From Cydia pomonella (taxonomy: Eukaryota; Arthropoda; Insecta; Lepidoptera; Tortricidae), in assembly GCF_033807575.1 (NCBI RefSeq), contig NC_084730.1, positions 9,159,986-9,223,985 of the forward strand: DNA of 64,000 nt. The letters run 5' to 3'. The position numbers and the translations under genes were made by a program. A model generated the notes under the pieces. It searched no databases. It saw only the letters and a program-made list of their open reading frames with translations, and was not told where the DNA came from. Numbering within the stretch: the first letter of the stretch is position 1; each line of letters begins with the position of its first letter. This document shows, in pieces, positions 54,013 through 63,744 of the stretch.

Positions 54013-54604
54013 GTAGTGATCTTTTTTTGGACCCTAGATGAACTTTTTTTTTATTAGATGAATAGTATCAGACGTTACTTTGCGGAAATCCATATTAATT
54101 AAACCAAAAATATTACTTTGGTAATCTGCGAAAAGAAAACGTGCTAGTCAATCAGTGCCAACCCTACTTACTTGCGTATTTTTTCATGCAATGAATGTTT
54201 CCACCCTCCCACCGCAAAAATACGAGTAAATTCGCAAATAAATATAACAACCCACCACCGAAAAAACAAAATTCGACACAAGCAAGCAAGTAAGTATAAC
54301 GGGTACGCACTGATTGATTAGAACGTTAACTTTTCGCGGATTAGCAAAGTAATATTTTTTGTTTTAATGTTTTATATGTGTTCAATATTAGCAGAAGGTT
54401 GTCTGTACGTTTTGCTTTATTGATATTTTTGTTATTATAAGAACTAGGTTACTTTAGAAAGCGCTAAACACAAACAGTAAACAGACGCCTAGCATATATA
54501 AACGGCAACAATAAACGCAAAAATAAAAACGGTCAGACACAAATAATTTTTTTCTCATTCCGTTCCAAACATTCGTTAGGATTGGTTATGTTTTGGAAGA
54601 GTAA

Positions 54605-55095
54605 AATAAATAAATATTATAGGACATTATTACACAAATTGACTAAGTCCCACAGTAAGCTCAATAAGGCTTGTGTTGAGGGCACTTAGACAATGATATA
54701 TATAATGTATCGTACAACGTTTTACAGTACATATGTCCCTTTAAATGTTGGACATAGTAACGTAATATGCTGATTTTCGCACTAGTGCTATAAAGTAGCA
54801 CCATATGTACATACTGTAAAGTAATTTAAATACGTAAGATTGTATCGGGCCACTTCGAATAATCCTTATAATATATCACAGCGATACGATACCTATCTAT
54901 CAGTGTTAAAAGTGACATTTTTAGCTTATAATATAGAAATATTTAGAAATACTTAAATACATAGAAAACACCCATGACTCAGGAACAAATGTCCATGCTC
55001 ATCACACAAATAAATGCCCTTACCAGGATTTGAACCCGGGACCATCGGCTTCATAGGCAGGGTCACTACCCACTACGCCAGACAGGTCGTCAGAA
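54605..55095 (-). mobile_element. SINE family B with the same insert as 51965-52700
   Basis: SINE 54605-54705 and 54935-55095, with the insert 54708-54930 matching 52140-52370 (gtatcgtacaacgttttaca ... ttagcttataatatagaaat) at the same point of the SINE. Confidence 0.78.
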
Positions 55096-55099
55096 ATGT

Positions 55100-56315
55100 C
55101 GAGAAACCTCGATTTCTGAGATTTTTACGCAGGATTATTCACTAAAACTGCAGTTGTCTATATCGCCGTCATCGGATGGATATTTACTTCTGGAATCTGA
55201 ATCAATAACACGCAATGTATTGCGAATTTTTATTTAACCATAGAGACTATACTCGTACATCTCTATTGCACTGTAGTAATTATTTATTTTAAGATTATTA
55301 TAATGTAATGTTTACCCAGGTATTGGCTGTTGTATTTATAAACGTTGTTATGTAATCTTCATGTCACTATATGATGTTACTGTAAATGTTGTACTGACTT
55401 GTAAAAGAGCCCTTGAGGCCTACTTGCAGAGTAAATTTTTGAATTTGTAATTTTTGTTATGTTTTAAAGCGTGACAAACAACGTCAATAACAATGATGAT
55501 GGCATAAATTAAAGATAATATTTAATTTGTATGAAAAATAGCAAATCTAAAGACTTCATAATTTTTTAAAGTTATTGAACAAGTGTCATCCTTTGAGGAG
55601 TACAATTAAAGTACACACCCGGTATATTCACGGATTTTTATAAGGTTCATTATAACACCCTTAATGTATTACACAATGGCAATTTTTTTGGCTATTTCAA
55701 ACTCCCCAATTTCTATACAAAAAGTTGTTAAAATTAAACAAAGAATTCTTTCTGCTTTGCTTTAAGGTTGCCTTTGAGAATGCCTTTTAGCATTAAGTCC
55801 ACATTTTCTACGATAAGTTTTACTTTTATCCAATAAAGATTTAACATATAAATTAACAAATTAAGCAAAGAATGGATACACTTACACGTTGAAAAATCTA
55901 AACATTTATATTATACCTACGCGGTATTTTTTTTAAAGCCGGTTAATTTCCAGGATATTTTCTTGAGCTTAAATTAAGTAACTTTCTCAATTAAACCGAT
56001 ATACTAGTTAACTGCTTTTTGGAGATAATGGTTTAGTTTTATCTGATTAGGCCCCTACGAGCGTATACACTTGCCTTAGAGCCTGTTTACATATTGATTA
56101 GTATTTATTATGATAATATTTGCTGCAAGTACTGTCTGAGAGGATCGATATTCGAAATGTCATTGAACATGTTATCGTTTCTTTGGTGGATTACTAAATA
56201 AAATAACTATGCCATTCAGTTTTCTTAAATGTACTTAGCCATACCTCGAAGTTAACGGAATAAAAAAAAACATCGTGTATACTTAAGTTATAAAATAAAT
56301 AAATTGTACCAAGCT
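55100..56315. other. AT-rich sequence with repeat fragments
   Basis: 55240-55440 matches 34925-35105 in reverse; 55745-55850 is a non-LTR tail (tgagaatgccttttagcatt); 56150-56285 resembles 44350-44500 in reverse (cgaagttaacggaataaaaa). No gene recognised. Confidence 0.45.
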
Positions 56316-56319
56316 CGCT

Positions 56320-56640
56320 CACAGAAAAAATCTATAAAATAAAACTTACTTTTAATACACTTTAATCCCGTTCTAATACCACAACTGACACTTTAAAGAA
56401 CACTTTAAAAAAACACTGTTTTTTTATTATATTATTTTTTATTCCGTACCACGCGTCTATCTGGCGCGTTATTCAGTATACTTGTGTGCGAAAATCACGA
56501 TCATAACTTGTATGCACGTTTAAAACGCTTAGCCACGGGTATTACTTGAGTCAAAGGTATTTGAACCTTCTTTGCAGTACTTAAAGTACATAATATTTAA
56601 ATGCGCGAATATTTAGCTGTCTTGGCTGTTTAGGGTTCCG
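56320..56640 (-). promoter_or_regulatory. Weak candidate promoter and leader exon, possibly for the FAR gene
   Basis: On the minus strand this patch, which I could not assign to a repeat family, has an arthropod initiator-like TCAGTT near 56390. An AT-rich TATA-like stretch lies upstream, and a consensus donor AAAA|GTAAGT lies about 40 bases downstream near 56350. The FAR start-codon exon needs an upstream leader exon on this strand, and this is the best candidate seen. Nothing links the two directly. Confidence 0.25.
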
Positions 56641-56667
56641 TAGTTTAAGGAACTTTTATATTTTCAT

Positions 56668-56870
56668 CATGTACGGTCAGATTAAGAATTGCAGGAATTG
56701 ACAAGAGTCGCTGGACAAAACGAGTCCTTGAATGGAGGCCCAGAGCGGATACCCGTAGGAGCGGTAGACCACCGCAGCGCTGGGTGGACAACATCCGACA
56801 CGGAGGTCGGGACTGGATGAATCGGGCACAAGATCAAATATTCAACATTTATTCAGCAAATAAGGGCTTG
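56668..56870 (+). mobile_element. RTE-like tail
   Basis: Reads RLRIAGIDKSRWTKRVLEWR then PRADTRRSGRPPQRWVDNIR and GRDWMNRAQD: the arginine-rich GRP.RW.D....G..W end of RTE-like ORFs. Confidence 0.8.
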
Positions 56871-57289
56871 TGCACAAGTCACGCGAGGTTTTTTCGGCTA
56901 GTTTTTGACCCCCCCTCCCCCTTGGTGATATTTGGTGAGGTTCTTGGCTTACCCCCCCTCCTTCACATAATGTCACATGTATTTTTATTTAATTTTTTCA
57001 TTAATTAATTAAACTAATTAATTAACCAAATTTTAAGATAAATAGTATTGTATAGAGTAAATCTTGTTTAGACTTGCTATTTTGAAGTGCCAAGTGTAGA
57101 TTTATGTTTAACGAAACCGAGCAAAAGTATGTGGTAGATATTTTTTCTTAGATTCGTTCACTATAGAAAAATACACGTGAGGTCTCCTTATATAAAATAA
57201 TTTACAATAAAATAAAAAATAATTTCATAAGTCTACAAATTAAATTTCATACAAATTAAATATTATCTTCAATGTACGCTGCCATCACT

Positions 57290-57505
57290 GCGAGTAGGTA
57301 TAATTGAGGTTCCTTGTCACGCTCTAAACCAATGCCGGATTTAGAGGTCTGGAGGCCTCGGGCAATAAAGGAGTTGAGGCCCTCTGGCCCCAATTTTTTT
57401 CCAAATAAAATGGTAAATTTACCGAATTCTCTATTGTGGGGGGCCCCTCTTTTGTGGAGGCCCGGGGCAGTAGCCCCGGTTGCCCTCCCCTAAATCCGGC
57501 CCTGC
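57290..57505. repeat. GC-richer interspersed repeat
   Basis: ccaatgccggatttagaggt ... cctaaatccggccctgctct are inverted, so this is a hairpin-ended element of about 175 bases (57328-57508) with gggggcccctcttttgtgga inside. Confidence 0.6.
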
Positions 57506-57555
57506 TCTAAACAACAAAATTCGCCATATATTGCGTCTTAGAATAAACTTTAAAG

Positions 57556-58083
57556 TGTGCTAAAAATAAAAACACAAGTTCTTTTTTAAAAGTACCGTAA
57601 AACCACCCAACTATAGTCCAATACTGCAACTATGGTCCACAAGTTCAAAAGGAAATTAAGTATCTATACCAATGTTCCTTGTGGTTTACTCTTAGTTTTG
57701 CCTTCCATTTATAAACATACTTTGCCTTAGAACTACAAAAATATAGTAAAATACACACCTGAACGAGAAAAATTGAGTTTATTTGTGGTCCATAGTTGGG
57801 AGCTTTGGACTATAGTTGGGTGGTTTTACGGTAGCTGAACTAATGTTACGAATTTAAAATTAACTTTTGTACAGTCGTCATCAGATATATCGGAGCGGCC
57901 GAGGTGTTCACAAATATTTGAACACGCACTCTAACGGCTTGACAATAGAGGCGTGTTGAGACATTTGTGAGTACTTTGGCCGCCCCGATATATCTGATGG
58001 CGACTGTACAAAAGTTAATTTTAAATTCGTAACATTAGTTCAGCTACTTTTATAAAACAACTTGTGTTTTTATTTTTAGCACA
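57556..58083. repeat. Large palindrome holding two MITEs
   Basis: Outer arms tgtgctaaaaataaaaacac and tgtttttatttttagcaca; middle arms gaactaatgttacgaattta / taaattcgtaacattagttc; centre is the hairpin 57869-58009. The left arm is interrupted by 57595-57831. Confidence 0.85.
57595..57831. mobile_element. MITE CCGTAAAACCACCCAACTAT, TA target duplication
   Basis: TIRs ccgtaaaaccacccaactat / atagttgggtggttttacgg, 28 bases, flanked by TA (57593-57594, 57832-57833). The right palindrome arm has the uninterrupted site gcTActttt. Confidence 0.88.
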
Positions 58084-58089
58084 GTAGCA

Positions 58090-59335
58090 GTACTGAGAGT
58101 TCCGCTACTCGACGCTAGATGTAGACTACGAAAATAATAGTATTTTTGGTGACAAAACCGTTGTATGGAGTGAGCACTCTTGGTCTTCTTAATTCTCTTT
58201 GGTCTTTTCTATGGGAGCGCCGCGGCACGTGTTTGGTATTTTTTTTTTATAGTTGACTTATTTTTACGGTTCCGTAGTCAAATATGAACCCTTATAGTTT
58301 CGTTATGACCGTCTGTCTGTCTATCTGTTCGAGGCTTTGCTCCGTGATCGTTATTGCTAGAAAGCTGTTATTTGGCATGGATATATAAAATTATAAATCA
58401 ATAAATCCGACAAAGTCGTACAATGAAATCTAATTTTTTAGGGTACCTTCCCTACACGTAAAGGGATGTGATTTTTTTTGCTTCAACCCTACAGTGTGGG
58501 GTCTCACTCTGTGGGGTAGCACTATATTACTTCTTATTTGTCTATGCCCAATGGGTAAAACGGGAAAATTTAAAGGGCCATAAATATGTACTTTGCTTTG
58601 CGTGCGGAACCCTAACAAGATGTAGTAACTCAAATAAAACAACATGTATAGGAAACAAGCATAAACTGTATTTGTACAAACATACCTTAAATACACTATT
58701 TACACACGCACATACGCAAACATACGTCGGTCAAGGAATATTTACTACTTATACATCAACAGACTTCGTATTAATGTCTATATTGACGTTTTAAATTTGA
58801 ATTTTGGTGTAAATCCGCAAGAAGGATGGATGGATGCAGGTGTCATGTCATGGGGGTCATGACCCCCCCCCCCCCTCCCTGAGCCCTCATTACTCTGATG
58901 ACCCCCCCCCCCCTGACTTATCCACAGCACACAAGCTTTGCTTAGTTTGACCTTATGTCGATCTTTGCAAGATTGTTCCCAAATATATATTTATTTATTT
59001 TATTTTTTGCGCCCAGAATGAGCTCTTCAGAGCATCTAAATTTTGTCCAATCCATCGGAAAAAAATCGCCCTATATACACACAAATTTACATCATACATA
59101 GGTAACAATGAAAGCTTTTAGGTCACTTAGAGATCATCTTATCATAAACAAAGGGGCATTTAATTAATAAAAATGTAATTCTTAATTTTAGAGGATTTTT
59201 TTTATCCCGCTGTCGAACACACGAAGACGAGTTTTTGAATGAGTGACCCATGTTGCTACACTAAGCAGCCACTGATGTGCTGTGATCACGTGAATCCGAG
59301 AATGTTCGCGTGACCAGCCCACGTGATCATCATTT
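58090..59335. other. Intergenic sequence and possible ETS-gene 3' UTR
   Basis: Downstream of the ETS stop codon on minus. Contains a GGTTCCGTAGTC repeat fragment (58265-58340) and two C12-13 runs (58863-58875, 58902-58913). Possible AATAAA signals on minus lie near 58990-59005. No other exon recognised. Confidence 0.4.
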
Positions 59336-59369
59336 TATGTGGGTGACCCGATTGGTGTTAGTGACCCGC

Positions 59370-59475
59370 CTACGCCTCGTGCCTGTCGTCGTGCACCTCC
59401 TGCACGAGCTGCGCGAGCTCGCCGGCGCCGTACCCGAGCAGCTGCTGAAGGTCGCATACGAACTTATACACGAAT
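59370..59475 (-). CDS. Ets97D: ETS-domain last exon and C-terminus
   Basis: 106 bases. Reads FVYKFVCDLQQLLGYGAGEL then AQLVQEVHDDRHEA and TAG. In vertebrate GABPA the same position reads FVYKFVCDL, a Leu-rich GYSA.EL segment and a short charged tail. Acceptor ttcgtcaacag. Confidence 0.94.
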
Positions 59476-61378
59476 CTGTTGACGAATTATAAACACAGAA
59501 TAATAAATATATTTTTGTCAAAATTCCATTTTTGATACAAGTTTTTATCGTTGACTGTACTTTTCTTTCGACAGGCAACTAATACTCATCGAGATAATTC
59601 TAACCCCAAACACAGTTGGGTTGCGTTATATTATTACATAGTTCCTATGGTCACCACCTGTGTCCATCATCAGATCAGCTCGATGGTACCATAATATTGC
59701 ATTGTCACCGACCTAACATATGTATACATGAAGTTTTAGCTCAAAATCTAATGGGGTGTGAGTGACGGTAGTCATCGAATACGTAGCCTTGAGCGTGAGT
59801 GACCGAATGTCATGTGGTAGGTTCCGTTCTACCATTACCACCTGGATCATCATGTGAGTGACCGGCCGTGAGTGACTGTAGTCATAGTATAAGTTACCTT
59901 ATTTGTGAGTGACCGAATGTGATGTCGTAGTTCCCGTGATTCGTGACCATATAGGCCAGTGTGTGAGTGACCGAATGTGACAACAATAATGTGCTGTGCG
60001 TTTTAAAACTTCATTCACCTTTTCCCCGCAACTTTCGCGATCATATCGCCATCGTAATAATATCGCAAAGCCCTGGACAGTTTCTCGTAGTTCATAGCGG
60101 GTTTGTGTTTACGCGCCCCCCACAGTCGAGCCACTCGCTCCGGCTCGAGGAGCTTAAACTCGCCCTCAGTGCCTGCGGGACAAAGAAAGGGAATTAATTA
60201 TACCTCGGTATATCATAGAGAAGAATAAGTAAAGAAAGAGTGGTAACTCCATACATCTTTTTTCTTACCAAAACGCGAATTATTTCGTAGTCGACATCTA
60301 GCGTCAAGTAGCGGAATTTATCAGTACTGCTAGTTGACAATAGATGTCGCGACGAACGAAAACTAATGCTCAACAATTTTCAGCTAATATTATAACCGGA
60401 TTAATTGAACAACTGCACTAAACTTGTCCGTTATTTCCATTCCGAGAGTGAGCGAACGTCGCCTTCTCTTCTTTGTATGTGTGGATCACTCGCTGATGGG
60501 ACTTGAGTGCGTATGGCGGCTGGCGACTGGTGTGACCCGATGATGGCGCGCTAGTGATCCCGTGAGTGACCGAATGATTGATAGTAATGGCCATAGTTTG
60601 CGAGTGAGTGACCGAACCAGGGACTTTGTTAGTGACTAGCTGTGGCGTGAATGACCGCGTGAGGCCCAGTGAGTGAAAGAATGGTAGAGTGAGTGGCCGA
60701 GACAGGAACTGTGTTTGTGACCGCATGTGGTGTGAGTGACCGAGTGGCAGAGTGTATTACTCCGTGAGTGACCGCATAGCGTGTGCGTTGTTGTGTGAGT
60801 GACCGAGTGAGATAGTTACCGTGCCACCGTATCACGTCCAGATGTTCAGCACTCGTCAGTAGTTCCAGAAGAAATTGCCACAACTGCACTTGTCCATTGT
60901 TTCCATTCCGAGTGTGAGCGAACGTCGCCTCCTCATCTGTATATGAGTGGATCACTTGCTGATGGGACTGGAGTGCGTACGGCGGCTGGCGACTGTCGCG
61001 TCCTGATGATGGCGCGCTAGTAACCCCGTGAGTGACCGAATGATTAATAGTAATGGCCATAGTTTGCGAGTGAGTGCCCGAGCCAGGGACATCGATAGTG
61101 ACTGGCTGTGACGTGAGTGAGGCCCAGTAAGTAACAGAATGATAGAGTGGCCGAGACAGGACCTGTGTTAGTGACCGAGAGTATTCCGTGAGTGACCGCA
61201 TAAATGTATGTTGTGTGAGTGACCGAGTGAGATAGTTACCGTGCCACCGTATCACGTCCAGATGTTCCGCGCTCGTCAGTAGTTCCAGCAGAAATTGCCA
61301 CAACTGCACTTGCCCGTTGTTTCCATTCCGAGTGTGAGCGAACGTCGCCTCCTCATCTGTATACGAGTGGATCACTTG
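59370..61378 (-). CDS. Ets97D: ETS transcription factor, GABPA / Ets97D type, C-terminal part
   Basis: GABPA is the ETS subunit of the GABP/NRF-2 complex, binding GGAA sites and controlling housekeeping and mitochondrial genes in the nucleus. Three exon positions form one ETS domain: 61378-61240 (or its copy 60958-60820), 60172-60019 and 59475-59370. Joined, they give QVQLWQFLLELLTSAEH, then VIRWHGTEGEFKL, the recognition helix region KPAMNYEKLSRALRYYYDGD, and GKRFVYKFVCDLQQLLGYGA. YYYDGDMI and the tail after FVCDL are characteristic of GABPA rather than other ETS classes. The stop is at 59370-59372, 16 residues after GYGAGELAQLV. Junctions are GT-AG and in phase. The pointed domain and N-terminus should lie right of the window. 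Confidence 0.93.
60019..60172 (-). CDS. Ets97D: ETS-domain second exon (recognition helix)
   Basis: 154 bases. Reads TEGEFKLLEPERVARLWGAR then KHKPAMNYEKLSRALRYYYD and GDMIAKVAGK. It contains the two conserved arginines of the DNA-reading helix (R.LRYYY). Acceptor tgtcccgcag; donor AAAAG|GTGAAT. Confidence 0.95.
60421..60555 (-). pseudogene. ETS-domain exon, decayed third copy
   Basis: Reads APSSGHTSRQPPYALKSHQ then RVIHTYKEEKATFAHSRNGN and NGQV, after which a small insertion creates a stop and homology ends at about 60421. It has amino-acid replacements (D/E to K/E, T to S, Q to R) and has lost the WQFLLELL part and the donor, unlike copies A and B. Confidence 0.8.
60820..60958 (-). CDS. 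Ets97D: ETS-domain first exon, copy B (tandem duplicate, 420 bp away)
   Basis: Same 139-base length and same protein as copy A, with an identical donor. It differs at six bases, all third codon positions and all silent (CTT/CTG, AGT/AGC, GCT/GCG, AAT/AAC, GGA/GGG, TCA/TCG). Directly upstream is cccatcag, a weaker acceptor, inside an open stretch reading APSSGRDSRQPPYALQSHQ. It could be a mutually exclusive alternative exon or a recent copy kept alike by selection or gene conversion. Confidence 0.75.
61240..61378 (-). CDS. Ets97D: ETS-domain first exon, copy A
   Basis: 139 bases. Starts after acceptor aaatcgttacag and reads QVIHSYTDEEATFAHTRNGN then NGQVQLWQFLLELLTSAEHL and DVIRWH; the last base G completes Gly with the next exon. 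Donor CACG|GTAACT. It has the best acceptor of the copies. Confidence 0.88.
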
Positions 61379-61807
61379 CTGTAACGATTTAACAATAGCT
61401 TAATTTAAAATGGAATTCGAATTTGAAAACGACCGTTCTGGCCTAGTGGGTAAGTGACCCTGCCTATGAAGCCGATGGTCGCGGAATCTAATCCCGGTAA
61501 GGGCATTTATTTGTATGTATTTATGTAGTTTATAAGTATATTAGTTTGCTTTTCTTTTTAATTCATTGATTTTTTTTCTCTCTCTGTCCCAATTGTAACT
61601 ATCTCTGTTTGGCCCTATAGTTGACTGGTAGAGAATGCCATTTGGCATTCAGTCCGCCATTTGTACATTGTTGTATATATTTTGTGCAATAAAGTTTAAA
61701 TAAATAAATTTGTTCCTGAGTCATGGGTGTTTTCTATGTATTTAAGTATTTATAAATATTTATATATTATATATATCGTTGTCTAAGTACCCTCAACACA
61801 AGCCTTA

Positions 61808-63033
61808 GGGCCGATTTTTCAATTCCCAGATAAATCGCCGAATAGTTATCCCACCGATAAAAATAACTGACTGTTTATTTGTTGGTTAAAGAATTTCAAT
61901 TTTTCATTCCTTTTTTATCCAGAGAATAGTTATCTGTGGTTTTAACCAGCTAACTTCGTTTTAAACAAGTGTGAGCAGGATGCAAAGATACAGAATTCAA
62001 CATGTTAGAGTGAAACAGAAACACAACGCTTAGTTGACATTTGATGTTTGTTGCCAAACAAAACATAACCTATTACATTACATTACTATTATTACCCGCG
62101 TAATATACGTACAACAGTATCGTGTTATTTAATCTTATACCTTTAAACGAGCAATTCTTGTATATATATATATATATATATATTTCCGTGATCTCGGAAA
62201 CGGCTCTAACGATTTCGCTGAAATTTGGTATATGGGGGTTTTTGGGGGTATACAATCGATCTAGATTAGTCTTATGTTTGGGAAAACGCGTGTTTTCGAG
62301 TTTTCATGCGTTTTTCTTTCGACGCAGAATATGGTCGCTAATTTCGAGATGCCAGCCACTGTCCGTCTGGTCCACTTTTGTTTTTTTTTATATGTTCAAA
62401 AATGTAAAAAAAAATATTTTTTATTGTTTTAGACAAGTTTAATTTAGTAAAAAAATGTAGTTAAGATTATCACCTATACACCACCATATTACAATAAATA
62501 GTTATAACCGAGCAAAGCTCGGTCGCTCAGGTACTTATTATTTAAATCCGAGTTGTTTTGTGATCATTTCATTGAAAAATGAGAGATATGAAAAAACGTG
62601 AACTTTGAGAAATCGGAAGTGCATTTATTTACCGAATTTTTAATAATAAATAAATAGATATATATATATTAAATATTTTTTTATATATTTTATGCTACAT
62701 ATATTAATAAAAGCAGATCAAGAATATAGTTTTCTTTAGATATTTACTTTTTAACACATTAGTACTATTATTGTTGTTAATATTTTTCTATTAACATTCT
62801 AAATTTTATTCTAGTAGCCAGTTCAAAGTTGTAACATAACCTAAAAACGTCCAACTTAACAGAGCGATAGGTATAGGTACTAACTGGCTCTTGAACGGAC
62901 AGATAACTTTATTCCTCCGTTAACGGATTTATTCCTCAGTTAACTGCTATCTGACTGTTGAAAAACTGAACTTGCCGCTATCTATAGAATAAAACCTATC
63001 AGACTGTTTAACTGGGGATTGAAAAATCGGCCC
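61808..63033. mobile_element. 1.2-kb inverted-repeat element, TTA target duplication
   Basis: TIRs gggccgatttttcaattccc / actggggattgaaaaatcggccc, flanked by TTA (61805-61807, 63034-63036) that is single in intact SINE copies. TWA fits PIF/Harbinger. It carries family C SINE sequence at 62150-62530. No transposase frame. Confidence 0.82.
62150..62530 (+). mobile_element. SINE family C, tRNA-like part deleted
   Basis: gtgatctcggaaacggctct, ggtatatgggggtttttggg and gagcaaagctcggtcgctca match 10720-11170 reversed. The A-box/B-box stretch is missing after ccgtctggtccac. Confidence 0.75.
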
Positions 63034-63303
63034 TTATTGAGCTTACTGTGGGACTTAGTCAATTTGTGTAAGTAATATAAAAAGTAACCTATAATATTAA
63101 AATTTTTTTTTTTTTTTAAATTATATTATTATTTTTTAAATATTAAAAACAAATTTTTTTTTTATATTATATGAGTTTTAAATGATGCACGGTTAGTTAC
63201 ACTAGACTTACATCGAACCACGGTTCATATCCCGGTAGATTTAAGTCTATTTTTTATTCTTCCATTTAGGCATATTAAAATGTAGTTGTTGTGTGTTGTG
63301 TGT

Positions 63304-63632
63304 TGGAAGCGCTGGTGGCCTAGCGGTAAGAGCGTGCGACTTGCAATCCGGAGGTCGCGGGTTCGAACCCCGGCTCGTACCAATGAGTTTTTCGGAACTA
63401 ATGTACGAAATATCAGCTGATATTTACTAGTCGCTTTTCGGTGAAGGAAAACATCGTGAGGAAACCGGACTAATCCCAACAAGGTCTAGTTTACCCTCTG
63501 GGTTGGAAGGTCAGATGGCAGTCGCTTTCGTAAAAACTAGTACCTACGCCAAACCTTGGGATTAGTTGTCAAGCGGACCCCAGGCTCCCATGAGCCGTGG
63601 CAAAATGCCGGGACAACGCGAGGAAGAAGAAG
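63304..63632 (+). mobile_element. SINE family A
   Basis: Complete copy: head ggaagcgctggtggcctagc ... gggttcgaaccccggctcg (A and B boxes intact), tail gcgaggaagaagaagaa. Confidence 0.9.
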
Positions 63633-63744
63633 AAAATGTAGTTATGAATGAACCAAAACAACTGCCAAATCGGCCAAACCCTTTTTGAGACGAACGGGAA
63701 CAAAATAACACCATATTGGTTCCGTCGAGCGTGAAAAGTTAAAT

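Larger units (their letters stand above)
59340..61235. repeat. Dispersed degenerate GTGAGTGACCGAATG motif around the ETS exons
   Basis: The plus-strand word gtgagtgaccga(atg) or close variants recurs irregularly about two dozen times in the introns and 3' flank of the ETS gene, for example near 59797, 59854, 59904, 59962, 60563, 60604, 60718, 60764, 60796, 61030, 61190 and 61216. I did not see it elsewhere in the window. On the gene strand it reads CGGTCACTCAC and is free of stops in one frame. It looks like a locus-specific minisatellite that has been broken up. Confidence 0.7.
61432..63090 (+). mobile_element. SINE family B split twice
   Basis: Head at 61432-61510 (gacgtt... ctggcctagtgggtaagtga, B box diverged); the body resumes at 61711-61807 and ends at 63034-63090 (ttattgagcttactgtggga). 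A non-LTR tail (61520-61710) and the 61808-63033 element are the inserts. Confidence 0.82.

Noticed and set aside
56784..57008. A small gene reading MDNIRHGGRDWMNRAQ...
   Set aside because: It is the end of an RTE-like ORF; upstream codons from 56668 give the matching arginine-rich tail.
61052..61130. Intron text between ETS exon copies as ordinary coding sequence
   Set aside because: It is made of the CGGTCACTCAC repeat and is flanked by good splice sites; it is open by composition, though retention is noted as a possibility.
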